DNA of 8,106 bases. Origin: Pseudomonadota bacterium (GTDB lineage: Bacteria > Pseudomonadota > Gammaproteobacteria > Steroidobacterales > Steroidobacteraceae). Below the pieces are notes generated by a model. The model saw only the letters and a list, made by a program, of their open reading frames with translations, was not told the origin of the DNA and made no database searches. Location: NCBI GenBank assembly GCA_021838065.1, contig JAKCEJ010000123.1, positions 1 to 8,106 on the forward strand. Direction: 5' to 3'. The first letter of the stretch is position 1. Each line of letters opens with the position of its first letter. This document shows, piece by piece, positions 1-5,725 of the stretch. A program made the translations under genes and the position numbers.

Positions 1-417
1 TGCGACGGATACCGTGATGCGCCCCTCATTCGGCCAAAGCCGCGATTCGCGCCAAGGCGAGAATGCCCCGTGGAATGGTCGACATCGCCATGGCGGGCGG
101 CCTGAGCCGGACGGACAGTCATCCTGCGGGGGCGCTTGCCGCAATTCGGCTGCAATGTCTTTGATGGCCTGCTCATCAAACGATCACAGCGGGGCCGTCG
201 AGCGCTGGCGGCGCAACCAGGGCCGTGTCAACTTCAGGAGCGGTGTGTTGGTCAGGGGCGATCTAGTGGCGGCACGAATCAAGCTCGCGGCTAACCTCGC
301 GCCGCGCGACTTCCACGCCAATGACCCTTATCGCGAGCCACAGTCTGAGGTGTAGGTCCGTTACGTTCGAACCGCCTCATCCACGATCCCGGTCCGCACA
401 CCGACTGCGCGCAGTGC
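1..417. other. Region without a recognisable gene
   Basis: All six frames were read. A 113-codon open frame at 14-355 (+) has no recognisable domain, is rich in Arg, Gly and Ser, and has no convincing ribosome binding site. The other frames are broken by stops. The stretch may be the eroded end of an older gene or simply intergenic DNA before the promoter at 418-446. An 8-bp palindrome GTTCGAAC lies at 365-372. I see no terminal inverted repeats or transposase motif that would make it an insertion sequence. Confidence 0.5.
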
Positions 418-446
418 TTGAACAGGTTGAATGACCGTCCTACACT
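418..446 (+). promoter_or_regulatory. Sigma-70-type promoter for the HExxH gene
   Basis: TTGAAC at 418-423 and TACACT at 441-446 are separated by exactly 17 bases. Each hexamer matches the sigma-70 consensus at four of six positions. Transcription would start near 453 and give a leader of about 150 bases before the start codon at 603. The element has the same architecture as the one upstream of the methyltransferase gene (3772-3800), which adds some support. Confidence 0.5.
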
Positions 447-498
447 ACCGCGACATCTTCCTGGTGCCATCGCCGCGTCCGCAGAGCAAGGTGTCACG

Positions 499-570
499 AT
501 GCACAACAATGAAAATCCTCCTGCAGTCACTGAGGCGGATGTAATCAACCAAACAGGCGCAACCAATTGA
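499..570 (+). CDS. Possible 23-residue leader peptide (upstream ORF)
   Basis: An ATG at 499 is preceded by AAGGTG at 488-493, a plausible Shine-Dalgarno sequence five bases away. The frame ends with TGA at 568-570, 32 bases before the next gene. The peptide begins MHNNENPPAV and is polar, with three Asn in its first five residues and no hydrophobic core, so it is neither a signal peptide nor a membrane peptide. This stretch looks more AT-rich than the coding DNA around it. It lies wholly inside the leader predicted from the promoter at 418-446, so translation here could affect expression of the downstream gene. It could also be a chance frame or a remnant, since the frame is open back to 325. 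No homologue is recognised. Confidence 0.3.
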   Translation: MHNNENPPAVTEADVINQTGATN

Positions 571-583
571 ACGTGGACGCAAC

Positions 584-596
584 GTTCCAGAGGAAC
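584..596 (+). promoter_or_regulatory. Small hairpin overlapping the ribosome binding site of the HExxH gene
   Basis: GTTCC (584-588), AGA loop (589-591) and GGAAC (592-596) form a 5-bp stem. The Shine-Dalgarno bases AGAGGA (589-594) lie in the loop and the 3' arm, eight bases before the ATG at 603. Pairing would partly hide the ribosome binding site. The stem is short and may be fortuitous. Confidence 0.3.
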
Positions 597-602
597 TGAA
601 TC

Positions 603-1934
603 ATGAAGACGGCTGTGGCTCTCGCGTCGCTCGTGCTCGTGATTCCTGTGGCGCGGGGGGCGGATGCGCCACCTATTCCGGTTGCCGCGGCGCGGGCCGT
701 GTTTGTGCGCGCTCATGCGCTATGCAGCGCGGACGGAGGCCGCCTCTGGGGCCGCACTCTCTGCGGCCCGCTCATGCTCGCCGATCCGCGGACCCACGCG
801 GCGATCGCGAACGTCCGGCTCCCGGGCGCGGAGCGCAGCGGCGCGTACTACCGATTTACGCTCCCGGCCAGTGAGCCGATCGCGAATGCGCCGTTCGAAT
901 ACCACGGCATTCGCTTCGCTCAGATCATCTGGCCGCTCGCCGGTGATGCCGACCAGCAGGCAGTCACCCTCATGCACGAGTCCTTTCACCGCATTCAGCC
1001 CAAGCTGGGGTTCGTCGTCAAAGGCTCCCGAAACGCCGACGCGATGATTTCCGGCGATCCGGCGCTCGACACGGAATCCGGCCGGATCTGGCTGCGTGGC
1101 GAGATTCATGCGCTGCGCGCCGCGTTGACCTCGAGGGGTATCGCGCGCAAGAAGGCGCTGACGGATGCGCTCGAGCTGCGCGCCTATCGTCACGCGATCC
1201 TCCCGTCGACTGTCGGGCCGGAGCACGAACTCGACATCATGGAGGGGCTTGCGGAGTCCACGGGCATCGATGTCGGGTTGCCTTCCTCACGCCGCCTCGC
1301 GTACACGCTGCACGACATGAGCCTCGTCGAGAAGGCGCCAAGCTATGCGCGCACCTTCTTCTTCGCCATCGGGCCGGCGTACTCGGAACTGCTCGACGCC
1401 GTCGAGCCGCACTGGCGACGCATGGTGACGATGAAGAGTTCGATTGCGGCTCTTGCAGCGAGGGCGTACGGCATCAAGGTCGTCACACCGCCGGACCATC
1501 TGGCGCGGGCGATTCTCGCGCGCTATGGCGGCGCTGCCATTGAGCGGCAAGAAGCGGCGCGCGCCGCGAAGGAAGCGAAGCGCGACGCAGTGTACCGGGC
1601 CGAGCTTGTGGTGGGACGGACACTGCGCCTGCCGCTGCGGCGCTTCAAGATCGGCTTCAATCCCACCGATCTGGACCGCCTGGGTCGCTACGGCTCTGTT
1701 TACCATCACGTCATGGTGAGCGCGCCTTGGGGCCGGATCGTCGTCTCGCAGGGTGATGCACTGATCGATGCCAGCTTCCACGCCCTCACGGTTGCAGCGC
1801 CGCCCTCGGTTGCCGGTCGCACGGTGCGCGGCAGAGGATGGGTGCTCACCCTGTCCGGTGATGCGAAGATCGTTCCCGATCCGAAGAAGGCCGGCTCTTA
1901 TACCGTCAGCCTCGGTCGCCGTGCGGCACACTGA
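603..1934 (+). CDS. Secreted HExxH protein, putative zinc metallopeptidase-like
   Basis: The 443-residue product starts with a signal peptide: Lys2, a hydrophobic run to about residue 16, and a likely cut after ARGA at residue 20. It should therefore be exported. Residues 41 and 54 are a cysteine pair flanking a GRLWG segment. The key motif is HESFH at 125-129 (HExxH, with Glu126 as catalytic base). EGLAE at 214-218 is about 85 residues downstream, and an acidic residue there (Glu214 or Glu218) could be the third zinc ligand, as in gluzincins. Between them, LDTESGRIWLRGE (155-167) looks like a conserved block. From memory, similar unnamed proteins with an HELFHRIQ-like site and an EGLAEYTG-like site occur in several bacterial phyla. 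Residues 310-330 are Ala/Arg/Glu-rich and helical, and 335-443 look beta-rich. The start is supported by AGAGGA eight bases upstream. Peptidase activity and substrate are inferred. Confidence 0.75.
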   Translation: MKTAVALASLVLVIPVARGADAPPIPVAAARAVFVRAHALCSADGGRLWGRTLCGPLMLADPRTHAAIANVRLPGAERSGAYYRFTLPASEPIANAPFEYHGIRFAQIIWPLAGDADQQAVTLMHESFHRIQPKLGFVVKGSRNADAMISGDPALDTESGRIWLRGEIHALRAALTSRGIARKKALTDALELRAYRHAILPSTVGPEHELDIMEGLAESTGIDVGLPSSRRLAYTLHDMSLVEKAPSYARTFFFAIGPAYSELLDAVEPHWRRMVTMKSSIAALAARAYGIKVVTPPDHLARAILARYGGAAIERQEAARAAKEAKRDAVYRAELVVGRTLRLPLRRFKIGFNPTDLDRLGRYGSVYHHVMVSAPWGRIVVSQGDALIDASFHALTVAAPPSVAGRTVRGRGWVLTLSGDAKIVPDPKKAGSYTVSLGRRAAH

Positions 1935-2052
1935 TGCCCGGTAGAGCGATCGTGCGCACCTCGCCCGGTGTTGGCGGCATACGTGCGGCTGCGTAGCCGG
2001 GAGCAGCGACATTCGTGCCCGCACCACGGATTCGTTGGCAAGACAGCATTCG

Positions 2053-2106
2053 GATGCGATCGGGAAGCCGCTTAAGGTCGACAGGCGCATCGCTGATGCG
2101 TTCGGG
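2053..2106. repeat. Imperfect direct repeat GATGCG(A/T)TCGGG with embedded hairpin
   Basis: GATGCGATCGGG at 2053-2064 recurs as GATGCGTTCGGG at 2095-2106, with 11 of 12 bases identical and starts 42 bases apart, about four helical turns. The second copy also forms the 3' arm of a hairpin, CGCATC (2086-2091), loop GCT, GATGCG (2095-2100). Protein binding here is only a possibility. Confidence 0.35.
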
Positions 2107-2208
2107 TAATCGTCTCACGCGGGAACGGTCTCGGTCGCCGAGGCTCGTTGACTCTTTGGCCCAGATGGCGCAATTTTTCACAGTCGTCGGACTCGGCAAA
2201 AGACTCTA

Positions 2209-2248
2209 AATCGAGCCGATGAAGGCGGGGGACAGCATTCGCTCGATT
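2209..2248. repeat. Inverted repeat AATCGAGC-N24-GCTCGATT
   Basis: Perfect 8-base arms lie at 2209-2216 and 2241-2248, with 24 bases between them. The element lies about 108 bases before the lipoprotein start codon. Its spacing is too wide for a classic small dimeric operator, and no T-run follows to make it a terminator. It could be an RNA stem or two half-sites. Confidence 0.35.
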
Positions 2249-2355
2249 CGGCGTCCGCCGGGCGCCTGCAATGGCAAGAGCGGCAGGGAAAGACAGGGGC
2301 AATGCAACGACGCGTCAATGAAGCGCGCTCTCGTGCGACATCAGGAGTACTGGGA

Positions 2356-2700
2356 ATGACTCGGTCAAGTCTGTTTATCGCCGCCTGTCTCACGGCGCTG
2401 GCCGCGCTCGCAGCGGGCTGCGCCGACCATCCGCCCGGAAGCGGCCAGGGCTCACCCCGCACGGCGTCAGTCGCATCACAAGCGAATCGATTCGGTGTGT
2501 CGGCGAAGCTGCTCGAGGCGGCAGCCAATCTGGGCTACAACCCGAAGATCGTCAACGGCAAGACCGTCTTCTGCCAGAAGGAGGCAAACACCGGATCGAT
2601 CATCGCGCAGTACCATTGTATCGGCGCCGCGAGCCTGCGCGTCACGCTGCTGCAGCAGCGCCGCATGCGCCACCAGCTGGAGCGGGCGCAAGACCAGTAG
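2356..2700 (+). CDS. Small lipoprotein with paired cysteines
   Basis: The product is 114 residues. It has an Arg-containing n-region (MTRSS), a hydrophobic stretch at residues 6-20 and a lipobox LAAGC at 18-22, so Cys22 should be lipidated by the Lgt/LspA pathway. The next residue is Ala, not Asp, which favours outer-membrane sorting. A Pro/Gly/Ser-rich linker (23-42) leads to a small domain with Cys73 and Cys88, in the pattern C-x2-E-x2-TGS-x8-C. I recall this general motif from many short uncharacterised proteins of Xanthomonadales and relatives; the cysteines may form a disulphide. The C-terminus is basic and Gln-rich. AGGAG at 2343-2347, eight bases upstream, decides the start. An in-frame ATG at 2302 would put 18 extra residues before the signal and is less likely. 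Function is unknown. Confidence 0.8.
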   Translation: MTRSSLFIAACLTALAALAAGCADHPPGSGQGSPRTASVASQANRFGVSAKLLEAAANLGYNPKIVNGKTVFCQKEANTGSIIAQYHCIGAASLRVTLLQQRRMRHQLERAQDQ

Positions 2701-2790
2701 CGCCGCGGCTGCGCGCAGGGCGCCGTACCCCAGGGCTGGATCGCCTCGCAATCGCGACCGAGGGAAGGCGCGCCGCGCTCGCCGATCTTT

Positions 2791-2807
2791 GGTACAGATG
2801 CTACCGT
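2791..2807 (+). promoter_or_regulatory. Weak candidate -10 region before the PAP2 gene
   Basis: TGGTACAGAT at 2790-2799 resembles an extended -10 (TG-N-TACAGA), and TGCTACCGT follows at 2799-2807. Neither has a recognisable -35 at 16-18 bases. The PAP2 gene could instead be read from the lipoprotein transcript across the 128-base gap. Confidence 0.2.
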
Positions 2808-2828
2808 GGCAGCGGAGGTACCGAGAAC

Positions 2829-3461
2829 GTGAAACGCTTCCTTCTCGCCATGGAAATCTGGGGACTGCTGTTCGTGGTGTGCACCGTGCTCGCGCTGCTG
2901 TGCTTCAGGAGCCTCGATGTGCCCACCGCGGTGGTTTTCTGGAAAATCAGCCGCTTTCTGCATCCTCTGAACAAGCCCTTCGGCGCGCCCATCCTTCTCG
3001 CCATCGAGGCGGTGGTGGTTGTGGTCCTGATCCTTGCGCGCCTGGTGCGGGGGCACCTGTCGCTCTTGGCCGAGACGATCGCGGTCGCCTGCCTCGCTTC
3101 GATCTGCGCGTACGATATCAATAGCCAGGTTCTGAAGCCGTTTTTCGGCGTGCCCAATCCGACGGCGGTGATGCACGGCGCGAAGCATGCGCTTCACCTC
3201 TGGAGAGGCTCCGGCCACAGCAGCTTCCCCTCGGGACACATGGTCCTTGCCGGGGCGCTGGCCGGGGTCTTCATGCGGGTCTATCGCGTCAGCATCTGGC
3301 CATTGTCGGCGCTGCTGAGCCTCGCCGCGGCGCTCCTGATCGTCGGCGACTGGCATTTCCTCAGCGACATCATCGCCGGCACGTTTCTCGGGCTGTCTGC
3401 CGGGATTCTCGCCGGGCAGGGATGGGTGGTGCACAAGAACCTGCCGCCCTCATCCCGCTGA
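2829..3461 (+). CDS. PAP2-superfamily membrane phosphatase with altered catalytic motifs
   Basis: A 210-residue integral membrane protein with about five or six hydrophobic segments (residues 8-25, 50-72, 78-96, 138-150, 157-173 and 181-198). PAP2 enzymes usually remove phosphate from lipid phosphates, such as undecaprenyl diphosphate or phosphatidate, on the outer face of the inner membrane. The family has three motifs: KX6RP, PSGH and SRX5HX3D. Here motif 1 reads KPFFGVPNP (103-111), with Asn in place of Arg. Motif 2, PSGH (134-137), is intact. Motif 3 keeps His176 and Asp180 (WHFLSD), but Leu170 stands where Arg is expected. The nucleophile His176, Asp180 and His137 survive, while both phosphate-binding arginines are gone. 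GGAGGT at 2814-2819, nine bases upstream, selects the GTG start at 2829; an in-frame ATG at 2850 is the alternative. Family membership is fairly certain; activity and substrate are open. Confidence 0.82.
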   Translation: MKRFLLAMEIWGLLFVVCTVLALLCFRSLDVPTAVVFWKISRFLHPLNKPFGAPILLAIEAVVVVVLILARLVRGHLSLLAETIAVACLASICAYDINSQVLKPFFGVPNPTAVMHGAKHALHLWRGSGHSSFPSGHMVLAGALAGVFMRVYRVSIWPLSALLSLAAALLIVGDWHFLSDIIAGTFLGLSAGILAGQGWVVHKNLPPSSR

Positions 3462-3632
3462 GCGTGGCTCCGCTCGGCACCCAGGCACGCGGCTCTCTGG
3501 CGCCAGGGGTGACAAAGGTCAGGTCGGACCGTCCCGCACAAGGCGTGCACGAGTGAGCCGGCCGTGCGTCAGTCCGAGAGAGAGCGCGAATGACCGCTTG
3601 CAGAACGATTCCACAGAGCAGGGCGGAAGACT

Positions 3633-3657
3633 CGCATGGGCACCGTGAGACCATGCG
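3633..3657. repeat. Inverted repeat CGCATGG-N11-CCATGCG
   Basis: Perfect 7-base arms at 3633-3639 and 3651-3657 flank an 11-base centre. The spacing suits either a dimeric regulator site or an RNA hairpin. No T-run follows, so it is not a typical intrinsic terminator. Confidence 0.4.
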
Positions 3658-3731
3658 GGTCCGGCACGCCCGATGCCGGTGTTGTTAAAAGGCGCGGTGC
3701 TTGCGGATGTGCGATGTGCCCCGGACCCCGG

Positions 3732-3749
3732 CCGCAGGCGCGCCTGCGG
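3732..3749. repeat. 18-bp perfect palindrome
   Basis: CCGCAGGCG (3732-3740) is followed directly by its exact reverse complement CGCCTGCGG (3741-3749). The centre is 31 bases upstream of the -35 box at 3772. It could be an activator or repressor site, or a GC-rich hairpin. The DNA there is very GC-rich, which raises the chance of accidental symmetry. Confidence 0.5.
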
Positions 3750-3771
3750 GCTCGAACGCCCGCCGCCCGGG

Positions 3772-3800
3772 TTGAATGAACTGTCCGGGTTGGCTACAGT
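3772..3800 (+). promoter_or_regulatory. Sigma-70-type promoter for the methyltransferase gene
   Basis: TTGAAT at 3772-3777 and TACAGT at 3795-3800 are separated by exactly 17 bases, with four of six consensus matches in each. The predicted start near 3807 gives a leader of about 60 bases. An 8-base direct repeat CCGGGTTG (3767-3774 and 3785-3792) overlaps the -35 box and the spacer, where a repressor could act. Confidence 0.5.
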
Positions 3801-3866
3801 CGAACGTGCAGCGCGTCGAATGCGGGGACATCGTCGCGCATTACCGACATTCATCCGGAGCAGGCC

Positions 3867-4562
3867 ATGGATTTCGCGCGTACCCAGCATTCGACGCGAC
3901 AGCGCGTCCGCGGTCCAGGCAGCCGGGCGCGCTCCGGCCGCTTTTTCGGCCTTTCCGCCCTGAAATTGCCCGCCGACGTCATGACATTCCTGCGGGCCGG
4001 ATTGAGCGATCCGCGCGGCGTCGGCGCGGTCGCGCCCTCCGGACGGGCGCTGGCGAGGCTCATCACCTCCGAGATCGTCGAGACCAGCGGGCCGGTCATC
4101 GAGCTCGGCGCGGGCACCGGCGTCTTTACCCGCGCGTTGCTCGATCGGGGCGTCCCGGAGCGTGAGCTGGTGCTGATCGAGGCACACCCGTATTTCGCAA
4201 GCCTGCTCAAGAGCCGCTTTCCGGCCGCGCGCGTGCTGGCGATGGGGGCGGGAGAATTGCGCCGCTTCGACCCGTGCGACGGGAGCGCCGCCGGCTCGGT
4301 GGTGAGCGGTCTGCCGCTGTTGTCGATGCCGCGCCGCGAGATCATGCGCATCCTGCGCGGATCGTTCCGCCGTCTGCGCAGCGGCGGCGCCTTTTATCAA
4401 TTCACCTACGGGCCCCTGTGCCCCGTTCCCAGCGTGATCCTCAAACGGCTCGGCCTGCGCGCCAAGCGCATCGGCTGGGTGGCCAACAACCTGCCCCCGG
4501 CGTCGGTCTACCGAATCGAGCGCACCCGCCGGCCATCGGTGCGCAGGCGACGCGTCAACTGA
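3867..4562 (+). CDS. PmtA-like SAM-dependent methyltransferase (phospholipid N-methyltransferase family)
   Basis: A 231-residue class I methyltransferase. The SAM-binding motif I is VIELGAGTG at 77-85, with acidic Glu105 at the end of the second strand (LVLIEAHP). A motif IV-like SGLPLLSMP sits at 147-155. The segment FLRAGLSDPRGVGAVAPSGRAL (41-62, partly quoted from the frame) is typical of the family related to bacterial PmtA and to rRNA adenine dimethylases. PmtA proteins methylate phosphatidylethanolamine towards phosphatidylcholine using S-adenosylmethionine at the inner leaflet. The basic N-terminus (residues 1-25, six Arg) could help it sit on the membrane. GGAG at 3857-3860 supports the ATG start, and the gene has its own promoter at 3772-3800. 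Its stop lies 29 bases from the stop of the convergent transporter gene. The methyltransferase fold is certain; the lipid substrate is inferred from family resemblance, and many relatives remain uncharacterised. Confidence 0.82.
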   Translation: MDFARTQHSTRQRVRGPGSRARSGRFFGLSALKLPADVMTFLRAGLSDPRGVGAVAPSGRALARLITSEIVETSGPVIELGAGTGVFTRALLDRGVPERELVLIEAHPYFASLLKSRFPAARVLAMGAGELRRFDPCDGSAAGSVVSGLPLLSMPRREIMRILRGSFRRLRSGGAFYQFTYGPLCPVPSVILKRLGLRAKRIGWVANNLPPASVYRIERTRRPSVRRRRVN

Positions 4563-4591
4563 CGCACCCGGCACGCCGCCCGTCCAGGCGT

Positions 4592-5668
4592 TCAGTGCTC
4601 GTGTCGGTGATGAATGTCAGGGAAATGCGCGTGGACATGGGTCAGCGGCTCGTGCGTGTGCTCATGATCGTGCGGCTCGCGTCCGTCCCACTCGAAATCG
4701 TGCTCATGCTGATGATGGGTGTCGTGGCGGTGGCTGTGCGCATGCCGCAGGCGCGAATGGGTGTGCTCGTGGGCATGGGTCTCGGTCAGATGCAGCCAGA
4801 CGCCCCAGCCCATCAGTAATGCCGCGAGCCACAGTGCAGGCTGCGGCAGACGCCGGAACACCAGCAGCGAGACCACCGCGCCGATGAACGGCGCCGTGGA
4901 AAAATACGCGCCGGTGCGCGCCGTGCCGAGGTGCCGCAGGGCCAGCACGAACAGCGTCAGGCTCACTCCGTAGCCGGCGAACCCGAGCAGCCCTGCGGCC
5001 GCGATCTGCGCGCCGTCGGGCCAGCGCAGACCAAGGAACGCGGCGATGCCGAGATTGACTGCGCCGGCGCTCACGCCCTTCAGCGCCGCGATCATCACCG
5101 GATCGCCGATCGACACCTTGCGGGTGAGATTGTTGTCGATCGCCCAGCATGCACAGGCGCCGGCGATCCACGCCGCCGCGCCGCCGACGGCGAAGCGCGC
5201 CGGCCACGCGAGCAGCACGCCGCCGAGGACGATGGCCAGCATGCCGAGCGCGACGCGTCGGTCGAAATTCTCCCGGAACAGGAACCAGGCGGCGAGCGCG
5301 GTGAATACCGCCTCCAGGTTGAGCAGCAGCGAGGCGCTCGCCGCCGGGATCTGCCGCAGCCCGGTCATCAGCAGCACCGGTCCGACGATCCCCCCGGTGA
5401 GGATCGCCCCGGCGAGCCACAGCAGCCCACCGCCGTGCCAGGATCCGCCATGGCGCCCGCGCGGGCGCGCGATGGCGCGCACCGCGCTCCACACGGCCAG
5501 GCCGACGCCGCTGCCGGCATACAGCAGGCCGGCCAGAGTGACCGGCGCGGCTTCCCGCAGGAGGATCTTGGCAAACGGCGTGCTCGCTCCGAACAACAGT
5601 GCCGCGAGCAACGCATAGGTGATGCCCCGCTTCGAGTCGCCCTCGGCCGCCGCAGACCCGTTCCCCAT
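4592..5668 (-). CDS. EamA/DMT-family transporter with histidine-rich C-terminal tail
   Basis: A 358-residue inner-membrane protein of the drug/metabolite transporter superfamily. It has two EamA repeats (about residues 15-152 and 165-292) with roughly ten membrane helices. The first helix reads LLAALLFGASTPFAKILL, which is typical of the family. Such proteins usually export small metabolites; the substrate cannot be read here. The tail (298-358) is predicted cytoplasmic and holds 23 histidines in 61 residues, spaced as HxHxH blocks, so metal binding (Zn, Ni, Co) is likely. It contains an internal duplication of 24 residues (300-323 and 335-358, 15 identities, no gaps). His-rich tails of this kind occur on other proteobacterial DMT proteins. 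I chose ATG 5668 because family members begin close to the first helix. A GTG at 5722 would add 18 mostly basic residues and start three bases after the upstream stop. The gene probably follows the carboxypeptidase gene in one transcript. Confidence 0.85.
   Translation of the reverse strand: MGNGSAAAEGDSKRGITYALLAALLFGASTPFAKILLREAAPVTLAGLLYAGSGVGLAVWSAVRAIARPRGRHGGSWHGGGLLWLAGAILTGGIVGPVLLMTGLRQIPAASASLLLNLEAVFTALAAWFLFRENFDRRVALGMLAIVLGGVLLAWPARFAVGGAAAWIAGACACWAIDNNLTRKVSIGDPVMIAALKGVSAGAVNLGIAAFLGLRWPDGAQIAAAGLLGFAGYGVSLTLFVLALRHLGTARTGAYFSTAPFIGAVVSLLVFRRLPQPALWLAALLMGWGVWLHLTETHAHEHTHSRLRHAHSHRHDTHHQHEHDFEWDGREPHDHEHTHEPLTHVHAHFPDIHHRHEH
4595..4771 (-). repeat. Duplicated His-rich module in the transporter tail
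   Basis: Two copies of a 24-residue unit are encoded at 4700-4771 (residues 300-323) and 4595-4666 (residues 335-358), offset by 105 bases. They align without gaps with 15 of 24 identities, starting HEHTH and ending HHxHEH. An 11-residue linker, DFEWDGREPHD, separates them. Confidence 0.7.
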
Positions 5669-5676
5669 GATGCGCG

Positions 5677-5682
5677 AGTATA
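5677..5682 (-). promoter_or_regulatory. Candidate -10 element (TATACT) at the transporter start
   Basis: Read on the minus strand, TATACT lies eight bases before the ATG at 5668, so transcription would begin at or just before the start codon, giving a nearly leaderless message. No Shine-Dalgarno precedes this ATG, which fits. However, no -35 is present at 17 bases (the sequence there is CCGCGG), so the element may be fortuitous. Confidence 0.2.
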
Positions 5683-5725
5683 TCGAGCGTGCGCAGCCGC
5701 CGCGGCGGCCCCGCACGCTCACGGG

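Larger units (their letters stand above)
1935..2355. other. Intergenic region with repeats, no convincing gene
   Basis: This is a 421-base gap between the HExxH gene and the lipoprotein gene. A 64-codon open frame at 2015-2209 (+) is Arg/Ser-rich with no domain or ribosome binding site and is not called. The region contains a pair of 12-base direct repeats (2053-2064 and 2095-2106), a 6-bp hairpin (2086-2100) and an 8-bp inverted repeat (2209-2248), listed separately. TTGACT at 2148-2153 resembles a -35 element but has no good -10 at the right distance. No terminator with a T-run was found after 1934. Confidence 0.5.
3462..3866. other. Structured intergenic region, no gene
   Basis: These 405 bases separate the PAP2 gene from the methyltransferase gene. 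Open frames here lack ribosome binding sites and recognisable motifs. The region contains a 10-bp palindrome CTGGCGCCAG (3497-3506), a 7-bp inverted repeat (3633-3657), an 18-bp perfect palindrome (3732-3749) and a promoter (3772-3800). No T-run terminator was seen after the PAP2 stop. Confidence 0.55.

Noticed and set aside
14..355. 113-codon open frame on the plus strand
   Set aside because: No ribosome binding site, no recognisable motif and a low-complexity basic composition. I describe the stretch as lacking a gene.
363..375. GGTTCGAAC on the minus strand, resembling a tRNA T-loop
   Set aside because: The flanking bases do not form the five-pair T-stem, and no acceptor stem or anticodon arm could be drawn, so it is neither a tRNA nor a clear attachment site.
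2015..2209. 64-codon open frame on the plus strand between the HExxH gene and the lipoprotein
   Set aside because: Arg/Ser-rich, no ribosome site and overlapping the repeat cluster.
2535..3434. 299-codon open frame on the minus strand
   Set aside because: It is antisense to the lipoprotein and PAP2 genes. The charged, low-complexity translation contrasts with the clear PAP2 motifs on the other strand.
3497..3506. CTGGCGCCAG palindrome after the PAP2 stop as a terminator
   Set aside because: No loop and no T-run, and ten-base symmetry is common in DNA this GC-rich.
3519..4574. 351-codon open frame on the minus strand
   Set aside because: It is antisense to the methyltransferase gene and the intergenic region, with no motif. 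The plus-strand gene has a SAM-binding motif, ribosome site and promoter.
4573..4591. ACGCC/GGCGT stem between the convergent stops as a bidirectional terminator
   Set aside because: Only five pairs with a nine-base loop and no T-run on either strand. The location is right but the evidence is too thin.
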